Assembly (NCBI RefSeq): GCF_009909145.1
Contig: NZ_JAAAPJ010000002.1
Coordinates: 1 to 64,000 of the forward strand
DNA: 64,000 nucleotides
Direction of reading: 5' to 3'
DNA from: Corallococcus silvisoli
GTDB taxonomy: Bacteria; Myxococcota; Myxococcia; Myxococcales; Myxococcaceae
Made by a program: the position numbers and the translations under genes. Each line of letters begins with the position of its first letter. The first letter of the stretch is position 1. Below, piece after piece: positions 1-10,500 of this stretch. The notes below the pieces were generated by a model that searched no databases, was not told the origin of the DNA, and was given only the letters and a program-made list of their open reading frames with translations.

Positions 1-93
1 GCGCATCGCGGCGCCCGCCGAGCACGGTCGTAGTCCGCCTTCAATCCTTCCGGCACGTCGTTGGCCGGACGGTTACCAATTACGCGCTCAGCT
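1..93 (-). pseudogene. Possible DUF4145 domain fragment at the window edge
   Basis: Read on the minus strand this edge segment has a short open frame containing ERVIGNRPANDVPEGLKADY, which resembles the start of the DUF4145 domain, where an acidic 'P-E/D-x-x-x-x-DY-x-x-A' motif is followed by an Ala/Leu-rich helix. A stop codon lies just upstream in the same frame and the piece runs off the window, so it is at best a 5'-truncated fragment joined to the neighbouring transposase wreck. The match rests on about 25 residues and is tentative. Confidence 0.25.
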
Positions 94-485
94 CGAAGCC
101 CGGCGCGTCCCCCGCATCATGGGCCGACGCTTTCGCGCCGACCCGGACGGCTACCTCCGAGGCATCGAAGAGGAGCTCAGGCCATATTTGCTGGCGTAGT
201 TTTTTTAGGATGTCACGCTCCTCGCGCAGCACCCGCACCTCGCGCCGCAGGCGCTCAAGCTCGGCGCGCTCATCCGAGGCGGTACTGCTCACCCTCGGAG
301 CTGGTCTGCTCTTTGTTGCTGGGGGCATCACTGCCGCTCCCCTCCAACTGCTTCTTCCAGTCGCGGATGCTCTGCTCGGTGCAGCCGAACTCTCTTGCGA
401 GACTCTTGCCAGACCTGCCGGCCTTCAGCAGTTCGACGACCCGCTCACGGAACTCCGGCGGGTATGGGGGGCGTGACTTCGGCAT
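80..485 (-). pseudogene. IS3-family transposase OrfA remnant (frameshifted)
   Basis: The minus-strand frame from the ATG at 485 gives MPKSRPPYPPEFRERVVELL, then a helix-turn-helix with 'SLAREFGCTEQSIRDW', the usual DNA-binding start of IS3-type OrfA. That frame stops at 270. The expected coiled-coil (ELERLRREVRVLREERDILK) continues in another frame, so there is a frameshift near 285-300. After the ILKK motif the usual Ala/Phe-rich OrfA end is missing and the sequence becomes unrelated. A run of seven A residues sits at ILKK, where IS3 elements normally carry their programmed -1 slippage site, but no OrfB follows. This is a dead fragment of an insertion next to the toxin operon. No terminal inverted repeats were recognised. 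Confidence 0.75.
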
Positions 486-606
486 CGTGGAACCCTTTTC
501 GCACAGCGGGTGGGACTCCACGAAACCGGGGCAACTTCACTCGCCCTCGGACATGGCGCTTCGCCGCTTCCGCCCCGACATTCACACAAACAAATACCAT
601 CAAACA

Positions 607-1071
607 TCAAGGACCAATAGGACTCCCTAGCAGCTTCGGCATCCGCCCCACAAGCAAAGCGTCCATCGCCTCAACCACACCCAAACCAAAATACCAAGCC
701 CCCTCACCAACAGCAAACACACGCTCATCCTCAGCAATCGCCAAATACGCCTCGCCGTCAAAAACCCTACCCAATGGATAAAGCCCCACGCCAAGAAAAA
801 CTTCATACCTGCCAAACAACTTCCTACTCCTAACGGCCACCATCGGATCAACAACAAACGACTGGCGATGACATGTCAGCCCAACCCCGTCCTGCCTAAC
901 AACAATGCCTCCAAACTGCCGGAGCGCCCTTTCAGCAGCCGGGAAAATCTTAAACCCCCCCTGCGCCTCCAACATTTCCCTCCAAAGAGCCACTTGATCG
1001 CCCACATCACGTCCCTCCACCCAACCAGCAGCAACAAGCCGCGACCTAGCCACACTCGACAAAACACCCAT
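607..1071 (-). CDS. SUKH-3-type immunity protein
   Basis: A 154-aa protein with features of the SUKH-3 family, immunity proteins often paired with YwqJ-type nucleic-acid deaminase toxins. Visible family features are an N-terminal 'RLVAAGWVEGRDV' segment, a helix with 'FPAAERALRQFGG', a central 'FVVDP' strand, and a C-terminal 'YLAIAEDERVFAVGEGAWYF' strand pair. The start is the ATG at 1071: it is preceded by GGAGG with 5-nt spacing, and this Shine-Dalgarno directly abuts the TAA of the upstream toxin gene (10-nt gap). The frame stays open to 1188, but that would be an implausible long overlap with the toxin gene. The gene is visibly richer in A/T than the Rhs core upstream, as expected for a cassette exchanged together with the toxin tip. 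It presumably acts in the cytoplasm by binding the deaminase domain. Confidence 0.82.
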   Translation of the reverse strand: MGVLSSVARSRLVAAGWVEGRDVGDQVALWREMLEAQGGFKIFPAAERALRQFGGIVVRQDGVGLTCHRQSFVVDPMVAVRSRKLFGRYEVFLGVGLYPLGRVFDGEAYLAIAEDERVFAVGEGAWYFGLGVVEAMDALLVGRMPKLLGSPIGP

Positions 1072-1084
1072 CTCATCCTCCTTA
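1072..1084 (-). promoter_or_regulatory. Shine-Dalgarno overlapping the toxin stop codon, before the immunity gene
   Basis: On the minus strand the toxin stop TAA runs straight into GGAGG and then ATGAG before the immunity ATG. TAAGGAGG is a full anti-SD match and decides the immunity start at 1071. The arrangement favours efficient re-initiation, so that immunity is made whenever the toxin is translated (inference). Confidence 0.75.
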
Positions 1085-1520
1085 TTCCGAAATATACTTA
1101 ATACCAATAAAATCCAAGACATACTGACAGGAAGAACATGGCACATGCGGCCCGAGATGCATCTCCAGGCCATCAGCATTTGGCCCACGCATCCTGGCTG
1201 TACTTATTGTAGACCCAGGAAGCTTGGACTCCTCCCCTGCATCGAAGACCTTGGACAGACAATCAGCCTCACCGCACCTCTTATGATATGGACTCTTCTT
1301 TGGCGCCCGATCATACAATGCCTCGACCCTCTCATTAATCTTACGCGGCCGACCCATCGTGCTCATACCAGTATAGACATCCCCTCCTCGAAGCTCCAAG
1401 GCAGCAGCCGTCCCAGAGGCCTCGTCATTACCCGCCGCCAACTCACGCTCTCGAACTGCCTTTGCATGATTTTTTGCCGCCAAGGGGGCTTTTGATGGCC
1501 TAGGGCTGCGGATTCCGCTT
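1082..1520 (-). other. YwqJ-like deaminase toxin domain (C-terminal tip of the Rhs protein)
   Basis: The last 140 or so residues fit the YwqJ-type deaminase fold: an N-terminal helix with 'AVRERELAAGNDEASGTAAA', a strand 'GGDVYTGMST', the active-site helix 'HKRCGEADCLSKVF' giving the C-x-E zinc/proton-shuttle pair (C4598, E4600), and 'VPCSSCQYVLDFIGIKY' giving the second zinc-binding C-x-x-C (C4644, C4647). Members of this clade are predicted nucleic-acid or nucleotide deaminases. The segment is visibly richer in A/T than the Rhs shell. Its neighbour is a SUKH-3 immunity gene, the known partner type for this toxin class. Confidence 0.8.
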
Positions 1521-4500
1521 CCCTTCGCGCCCCTTTTCCATGGCGCAAGGTTCACATGACCACGCGGAGAAGTTAGTTCTAGACTACCCCAGGCGTCCTC
1601 AACCGCATTGAGCGCCTTCTGTGTCTGTGGACTGACAAGCGGCCCACCTGCATCTTGAGCGGCCAAGACGCTTCCGGCGCCCGCGACAAAAAGCTCAGAG
1701 CTCGCCCCCACACCATCCCAAAATCTCTCACACTCCCACCATGCCCCACGACATTCGCCGTACCTCGAAACATCAACACCTGAAACACCAAACACTACCT
1801 TATCACCAGTCACCACCCCCGTAGCCTTCACCGATGCGCTAAAGACACCATAAACAAGCAACGCCTCAGAAAAAACAGCACTCGCAGCAATGGCAGGAGA
1901 GGCCACTGCACCGATAGACACATTCAACAAAACTGGATCCACCACACTCCGCCGAAAATCAGCATCATTGAGCGCCTCTTCTTCATACCGAGCAGCGCTT
2001 ATGTAGTTTCCTAGCGCAACTTTCTTGGCTGCGTCGTCCTGAGCTACCAGCAAATCTGCTGTAGCCTTCTCTTGCATAGACTCAGCCAAACACAGCTTCC
2101 AGCTTCGATTTCCGTACTTCCTTGAGCACCGCCCGTCAGGATCCGAAAATACAAGCGGACTCCCACGACCATAGAGCCACGGATTGAGTTCTGTGGGGAT
2201 CGTCAACGATCCTGCCGCGTCCAGAGGATCATTTGACAGGAAACGACCTGTCTTCGTGTCCAACCAGCGCTGCTGGGCATATGTGAGCCCTGCTTCCGAA
2301 TCCCAGGCGTGTCCGGTGTACCCAAGGCTCGCCTGAGAGGGTGTAGGGGCCGTCTCATTGCGATACGAACCCCAGGCGTCGTACCGGTGCTGGGTGCCCG
2401 CTCCTGTCGCAGCGTAGCGCCCCACCGCACTGCCCAATCCATCGTGGGCAATGCGCTCGGCGCCCACAGCCACCGTCATGCCTCCGCCCTGCGTGTAAAG
2501 CAGCGCAGGCTGCCCCGCCAAGCGCTCCTCCACCAGCGCGCCTCCAGCCCACTGGTACGTCGACGTCTGCGCTCCCGTCGTCCGTGCCACCCGCAGCCCA
2601 TCCCAGCCGTACTGGTATTGCGTCGTGACGCTGCCGCCCTCCCCCGCTACTTCGGACGCCAACGTCACCTTCGTCAGCCGTCCCGCTGCGTCCCAGCCAT
2701 AGTCCTTGCGCGCCCCGCCCCGTTGCTCCGACTTCACCCTTCCCACCAGGTCCGTCACATATGTGGCCAGCCGCTGCTGCGCCGGGTTCGGCTCCAATTC
2801 GTTGAAGAGCCCTTCCAGTCCGCCCCTCGCATCCAGCCCATAGCGCCAGTGCCGCTGCGCCACCGCCGTGCTGAATGCCTCCGGCGTCAACCCTCCCGGA
2901 TACCCGGCCGCGGTCTCCTTCTCCTCCAGCCGCGTCCCGTCCACCGCAAGCCGGTACAGCACCGCCCGCCCATCCTCGTACTTCACCCCCGTCAGCCGGT
3001 CCGCCCCGTCATACCCGTACTTCGTCCGCTTCAGCGTCCCCGCCGGAGCATCCCGGTAGTCTTCCGTCAGCCGGTTGCCCCGGGCGTCGTACGTGTACTC
3101 GAAGAGACTCTTCAGCCCCGCCGCTGTGGCCAGCGTGTCACAAGCCGCATCCGCGTTCGCATTGAGCACCGCCTTCAGCCGACCGCGCCCCTCGTAGCAG
3201 CGGCGCTCCACCAGGCCGCCGCCCTTCACCGACAGCAGCCTCCCGCCTCCGGCCTCCCACTCGAAGTCCGTCGTCCCCGCAGGGCCAATCGTCGAACTCA
3301 GCCGCTCCAGCGAGTCATACCCATACGTCACCACTCCCGCCGGAGACGTCACAGTCAGGCGTTGCCCACTGGGCCGGTACGTGTAATCCACCGCATCCGT
3401 GCCGCGTGCCTGTCGCGTCAGCAACCGCCGCGCGTCATACGTGTAGACATTCGCCAGGGTCTGCGTTCCTCGCGTCTCCTCCACTCGCCACGGCTGGTCC
3501 GCCGCCGTGTATGACAGCGCCACCGCCGTCAACTCCGTGTTCGGCGCGCTCGCAGCCCCGGGCTGGTACGCCACCCGCGACGGACGCCCACGGCCGTCCA
3601 CCAGCGTCACCACCGTGTCGTGGTTCGCATCCACCTGCGTGGACACGCCCCCACTCCACGTCGTCAGCCACGTCGACGTCCCTCGCGTCCGCTGCACCTG
3701 ACGCCCCAGGGCGTCATAGGAGAAGGTCTGCGCTGGCGTCGGACTGCCCGTCGGAGGCTTCACCTCCGTCAGCCGCAACAGCCCGTCATAACCATATACA
3801 AAGGCACCCACCGCGGGATGCTGCGCCCCCAGCAACTCGCCTCGCGCCCCTCGCGAGTACGTCCACATCTGACTCTCACCGGGACTCTCCGCCCCGTACG
3901 TCACCGTCTCCAGCGTCCCGTTCGCGTCGTACGTATAAGTCGTCGCATCCCACGCGCTGGCCTTCCCGTAGCGCGCCAACAACTTCAGGCCTCGCGGACT
4001 GTACTCATAGTGCGTCTGTCTTCCATCCGGATGCGTCTGGTCCGTCACGCGCCCCGCGGCGTCATAGCTGTACTGCGTCGTCTCGCCGCCGTAGGACTCC
4101 GTCTTCAAAAGGCCATTCACATACGCGTACGTCGTCGCTGGCATCCCTGCCTTCTGCTGCTTCGCCAGTACGCCCGCGGCGTCGTAATCCCAGACGTCCG
4201 CATACCCTCCCTGCTTCAGCCACACCACGTTGCCCAGCGAGTCCACTTCCGCCTGCGCACTGCGCGTGTCGCTCTGGACTCCCGCGGTGTCCACGCTCGT
4301 CGTCGTCGAGGTGCGCTTCACCCACGCTGTCGTCGTCTCATACCGGTACGACGCGCCCCCCGACGCCCACGTCTCCTTCTGCTCCAACACCCGACCACGG
4401 TCGTCCCGCGAGTCATACGTCGTGCCCGCCGTCCACCCCGTCCCCTCCGTCACCACCCGTGACTTCTCCCACGGCCCCTCCCACGCCACCGTCACATCCC

Positions 4501-7500
4501 GACGGGCCGTTCCGCCCACCACGCTTTCCTTCACCAGGCGGTCGCGCGCGTTGTGGCGCCGCGTCGTCACGATGGAGCCGCCAGCTCCCAGGACCGCCGT
4601 CTCCATCGTCTCGTGGGTGTCCGGGAGATAGGCATACGTCCACTCCATTTTCGGCGTCGTTCCATAGGCCGCCACCGTGCGCACCGCCGGCCTCCCCAAC
4701 CCGTCGTACGTCTGCGTGCTCTCGTAGCCAGGGTGAGGACCGAGCTCCTTCTCCACCCGGCCCACGTTGTCCCGCACGTATGTCTTGGTGAAGTTCTCCG
4801 GGTCCTTCACCCGCAGCAGTTGTCCCGCCGCGTCGTAGGTGCTGAGCGTCACCGCCCCCGTCGGAGACACGTGCCGGTACACGTCTCCCCGCTCCGTGTA
4901 GCGGTATGTGTCCACCGCCGCGTGGCCGTCCACGTCGCGCCGCGTCTCCAGCACCCGTCCCGCCGTATCCATCAACTGCGTCTGCGTCTCCGTGCGCGGG
5001 CCGCTGCCCGTGTCGATGGTGCGCGTCAGCGTCACCAGCCGCGCGGGATCGTCATACGTCCGCGTCTCCACCAGCGACAGCGAGCGGCCATTCGACGTCT
5101 GCACGGTGCGCGTCGTGCGCGTCAGCCGCCCCAGCACGTCCGAGTACTCCATCTGCTCCACGAGCCCCAGCTCCGCGTCCTCGACCCGCGTCACCCGGCC
5201 TGCCGCGTCGTAGATGCGCTCCTCATGGACCGCGCCGTCCACCCGCTCGCTGTCTGTCTTCCTCGGACGCCCCATCGCATCCAGTCGCGTCAGCGCCAAC
5301 GCGTGGTTTCCCGTGGCTCCCTGCACCCGGCGCACCACGTTGCCCTGCGCATCCAGCGTCACCGACTCCGTGTCGCCGTCCCCCCAATCCCACGACACCG
5401 CTCGGCCCGCTTCGTCGTAGGCCACCTTCGTCTCTCGCTTCAGCGCATCCGTGATGACCGTGGGATGCCCCTCCGCGTCCAGCGTGTACTGCATCTCCGT
5501 GACGCCATTGACCGTGACACGAACCAACCGGCCCGCGCTGTCATGGACGTTGACCCGCACGTCGCCCTTCGCATCCGTCGTGCTCTTCAGCTGACCATTC
5601 TCATACGCATACGAGGTCGTCACGATGCGCGCGGGGTCCCCCACACGCAGGGACTCACTCATCAACTGCCCGTCCTCGTACGTCATCGTCCGCAGGTGCG
5701 CGGACGTCGTGCCGCCCGCCTCCGCATCCGCCTGCGCCAGCGTCTCCGTCACCGTCAGGACCGGCTTGCCCTCCGGCGACTGCGTCTCCGCGTACGCGTA
5801 TGTCCACTGCTCCGGTGGCGTCCCGGACCGCTCCAGCGTCAGCACCCGCCCCAGCCCGTCGTACGTCCACGCTTCGTAGACGCCCGTCTCCAACTCCTCG
5901 GAGCGCAGCACCCGGCCGTACGCGTCGTACGTCACCATCCTCGACAGGATGCCCAACCCCGTGGCCCCCTCCAGCGACGTCACCGTCTTACGCGCCTGGC
6001 CCAGGCCGTTGAAGTCGTCATTGCGCACCGTGCGGCCCTGCGCGTCGGTGAAGCGCTTGAGCAGACCGTCCGCGTCGTACTCCGGCGCCTGGAACACCGC
6101 CTTCGTGCCCTCGGCGTTGGACAGCTTCAGCTCCGTCAAGTCTCCCGTCGCGTTGCGGGGACTCGTGATGCTCGCCGACCCCAGCCCCACCTTCACCGTC
6201 GACGTCGTCGGCAGGCCGAAGCGTGCATCCAGCTCGAAGTGCACGAGCTTCCGGTCCAGCCCCAGGCCCGCCACCGGCAGGCTGTTGTCCGGCCCCTTCG
6301 TCAACACGGCGTCCGTCAATTGCAGACTCGCGTCGGACGTCATGTTCATCACGCGCCCGGTGGGCGACTCCGAACGGTCCACCACCACCTTCTGACCCTT
6401 CGTGTCGCTGGGCCACTGCTGCTTCGTCTGCCCCGCGGGCGTCTGACTCGTGGACACGTTGTTGGACGTGTTGAGCTGCAAGTCCACCTGTACGTTGTCA
6501 GGCCGCGTGACGGAGCGCTTGCCACCCGTGCCGTACGCCATCGTCAGCTTCCCGCCCGCCATCCCCGTCTCCACCACCTCCGACACCACCTCGCGCGTCG
6601 ACACATGCGGGTGCGGCGCCCGCGGCGACTGCCGCAGGTACCTGGCGGACCACTGCACCGGCCCCACCGCGTCCTCCGTGGCGCCATGGATGATCCGCGC
6701 CACGGACAGCTCGTTGAGCGCCGCCCACCGCGCCGTCGCCCCCAGCGACTGGGGCACGGGCTCGTATTCGTAGCTGTAGATGAGGAACGGGCTCCCTGGC
6801 CGCCGCGCCGCCCGCGTGAGGTTGCCAACCCCGTCACGCGTGAACGTCGCCGTGTAGGTGCCTCCCATGCCTCCAGCCAGCGTCACGGTCTTCAGCCACT
6901 GGAAGCCCTGGCTGCGCACCATCAACCGCAACAGCGGAGAGACGCCGGGCGCCTGCACGTCCACCGGCTCGTAGCCGAAGGCCAGCTGCACCTCTCCCGA
7001 CTCTCCTCGCCGCGTCGCCGTCGACACCAGGTCCGACGACGGCAGATATGCGAGCGTCGTCCAGCCCTTGCCGTCGGCGCGCCTGTGCGCATCACCGAAG
7101 CGCGTGAGCAGCCAGCGGCGCTTGCCCTCGTCCCAGGGGCCCATGGCCCTCCGGTTGAACTCGAAGCGCTCGCCCCGAGGCGTCGTCAGGACGACGGTGT
7201 CGCCCTCGGACGCCGCCACCGGCGCATCCACCGTCAGCGTGAAACCGTGCGTGTTGTCCGTCGTGCACGCGCTCGCGTTGCCCCGCGACGCGGGCTCCGA
7301 CGACGGTGGCGTCACGCAGCCTGGGAAGCCGTAGGCCTGCCCGTTGACGACCACCACGTACCGGCCAAAGCGCTCCTCGCGGACGAAGCCCTCGAAGTTG
7401 TGACGCCAGCCCAGGCCCAGCGGTGCGAGCTCGTTGTCCTGGTTGTTGTACGTGCGCGAGAACCCAAAGGCCCCGTTGAGGAACGGCACGGAGAAGTCCT

Positions 7501-10500
7501 CGTGGGAGAACGACAGGTGCCCGTCCGACGCGCTCACGCCAGACACCGAGGCCTGCCCCACGGCCCGCGCGTTCGCGGCGTTGTAGGAGCCCTCGGGCTT
7601 GCCCAGCGCCGTTACCGTCCGTTCGCCGGCAGCGAGGCTCGCCGCGGACTCCAACACCAGGTACACCGGCCGCGCACCCAGTGGACTGCCCGGCATGCTC
7701 GCCAGGTCGGACGGCAGCGCCAGTTGGAAGCGCCTCGCCCCCGACGCCGAGGCCTGCGGCGACAGCTGCAGCTGCTCGCGTACGCGGCCACGCTCCGTCT
7801 CATCCACGTTGAACGACCCGTCCACCGCGCGTGACAGCAGCGCCTCCTTGAGGAGGTTGCCCATGGACTGCTCACAGCCAGGGGTGCTGCACAGCTTCAG
7901 CACTCCCGCGCTGAACTGCTCCGGCTCCACGAAGAAGTTGCTCATCGCCGGGCGGCCCACCGGACGGCCGATGGCCGCCGTGCCATCCGCGGCGTCCGGC
8001 TCCACGGCCGCCTCCGCCAGGTACTCCGTCGACGCCGCCAGCACGTCCTTGCGTGACGCGAGCCCGAAGAGATTGAAGCGGTAGAGGACGTTCTCCGCGT
8101 TCCCGCTCAGGTACAGCTCCAGGTACAGGATGTCGCTCGCGCTGAGCACCTCCGCCAGGTACTCGCCCCCGCAGTTGGCCACGAGGGTGTGGGCCACTGC
8201 GTCCACCTTCAACGGACAGTCGATGCCGAACGCGTCACTGCCCAGGCGCACCCGGTAGTCGCCACTCAGCGTGCCCGCGCGACCCGGGTCCTCCGGCTCC
8301 ATCAGGTGGGCCAGGAAGTCATACGCCAGGTCGCGCTCCGCCGCGGCCGGCTCCGCCACCTGGGACAGGTCACGCGACGAACCGTCTCCCTTCGCTTCCA
8401 CGCTCGTCGGCTTCAACCCGAGGATGCGGAACTCGTGCTCGCGCGCCATGTCGTACTGCTCGGACAGCGCACCCTTCGTGTCGTAGCGCTTGAAGACGTT
8501 CTTCAGGACCAGGGCCTGCGCCGGCAGCCCCGGCGGGTTCGTTCCCCGCGGGCTCGGCTCCTCGAAGTGCGGCGGTCTCGCCACGTCCTCGGAGGGGCTC
8601 ACCCAACCGTCGCCGTTCTGGTCGCGCTCCAGCAACCGGCTGCCCACGATGTGCAGGTAGTAGTTCGCGCTCAGCAGGCTGTTGACGGTCTCCGTCTTTC
8701 CATCCGCGTTGAGCCTCCGGAGCGCCGCCTCCACGTGCACCGAGTGCTGCCCCGGCGCCACCGGGAAGGTCGTCACCGCGGGCTGCTCCACCGCGCTGCC
8801 CGTCACCCGGACGATCTGCCCGGCCAGCGGAGGCACCCCCGGCGGCACGTCGCTCAGCTCCTGGTCATCCTGGAGGCACGAAGCCAACTGGAGGGCCGAC
8901 GCGGTCGCCGGCAGCTCCGAACAGAACACCTCCAGCGGCACGCCCGCGTCCGCGTCGTCGTCCGTCAGCAGGCCCGGCGCGCACGCGCCGCCGTCCGCCT
9001 GGAGCCCGCGCACGCAGGTGCCCCCGTCCGAGCCCCCATCCGGAGCGCCCGCTCCCGGGCCCGCCGCCAGTCGACGCTCCCGACGGACGCGCCAATGGGT
9101 CACCACCTGCACGTAGTCGTCGCGCGTCGTCCCGGCGCCGCCCGTGCGGATGAGGTGCTTCTTCGCCGCCTGCGGCACCCCGTCGTCCTGTGCGCGCCGC
9201 TGCACCCGCACGTCGATCTCCGGCGGGTACAGGTCCACATCCCCGGGGATGCCCAGCTCCTGCTGCGTGCAGTGGGAGATGGCGAAGGTCTGCGAGCCCT
9301 CCTGAATCTGGAGGGGACCGTTCGCGTCCGCCGGACACTTGCCGTCCACCCGGGCGTTGCGGTTGATGGCCGGCACCGTCACCGTCGCCATGCCTGAATA
9401 GCCCGTGGCGTGGTTGACGGCGAACACCACCAGCCGGTCTCCTTCCGACAACCGGAGGAAGCCGCTGTTGCTGTCAGTGCACTCGTTCTTCTGGAACAGG
9501 CGCTCCTCCGCCGTCCTGGCGCCCTCCACCAGCAACTGCTCGCACCGCATGCGCGTCGCCCGCGAGACGGAGTTCGTCGGCCCCAGCCGCAGCCGCGAGT
9601 ACTGGCCCTGTGGCACTTCCGGCGGGTTCGCCGGATCCGGACACGCCTGGACCGACGGACGCGTCACCGCGTAGCGCGCCAACGGATGATCCAGGTCCCC
9701 TTCACGGAAGAAGTGCACCTCCGTCGTGGCGACGTCGGCCTCGGAGATGCGCAGCACCTCGCCTGTCTGAGGATCCCGCTGGGTCGGTGCCGCGCCCGCG
9801 CACACCGCCGGGATCCGCTGCCCGTCCTTGTGCTTGAAGGTGATGCCGCCGTGCAGCAGCCGCACATCCACCAGCACGTCCGCCCGCGTCGCGCCCCCTG
9901 GGTACAGCCAGAACATGGGCGAGCAGACGGGGAACGAACCGCCCACGCTGTCGAAGCGCGTGTTGCCCTCCGCGTCCAGCCGCGCCACGAACCGGGGCCC
10001 CAGCGGGATGTCCGCGCAGGCGATGCTCTGCGTGTTGGGCGCGGGAACCTGCACGAGCGTGCTGTACTTGCCCGCCTCGCCCGTCTGCGCCGCGGTGTCG
10101 TTCACGCTGGTGATGTCCACGCGCACGCCCTGGAAGCGCGCCGCGCCGTGCAGCGGATCCACCTCACCTTCGGAGCTCACCTCCGAGCGTCGCAGGAGCA
10201 ACGTCGCGCGCTTGGGGATGCCCACGCCGCCATCGACAGGGAGCGGCGTCAACGTCGCCTTCAGCTCGATGGCGCGCGTGTCGAACCGCGTGGCCCCCGT
10301 CAGGACGAGCGTCGTCGTCCCGGGCGCCAATGTCACCACCGTGGCCAGCGTCGCTTCACTGGACTGCTGGACCGTCCACGTCGCGCCCGAGCCCGGCGCG
10401 AGTGGCGTGCCGTCCGGGGAAACACCCGAGAGGCTCGCGGTGACCATTTCGCCGCCCGGGTCCGCGAGGGCCGCGTTGGCGTCATACCGCGCGACGAAGC

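Noticed and set aside
1072..1188. Longer N-terminus for the SUKH-3 protein
   Set aside because: Would overlap the end of the toxin gene by over 100 nt; the ATG at 1071 has a full Shine-Dalgarno.
4553..7834. 1,093-codon plus-strand open frame inside the Rhs gene
   Set aside because: Arg/His/Pro-rich antisense frame created by GC-biased third positions of the real minus-strand gene; no domain or ribosome site.
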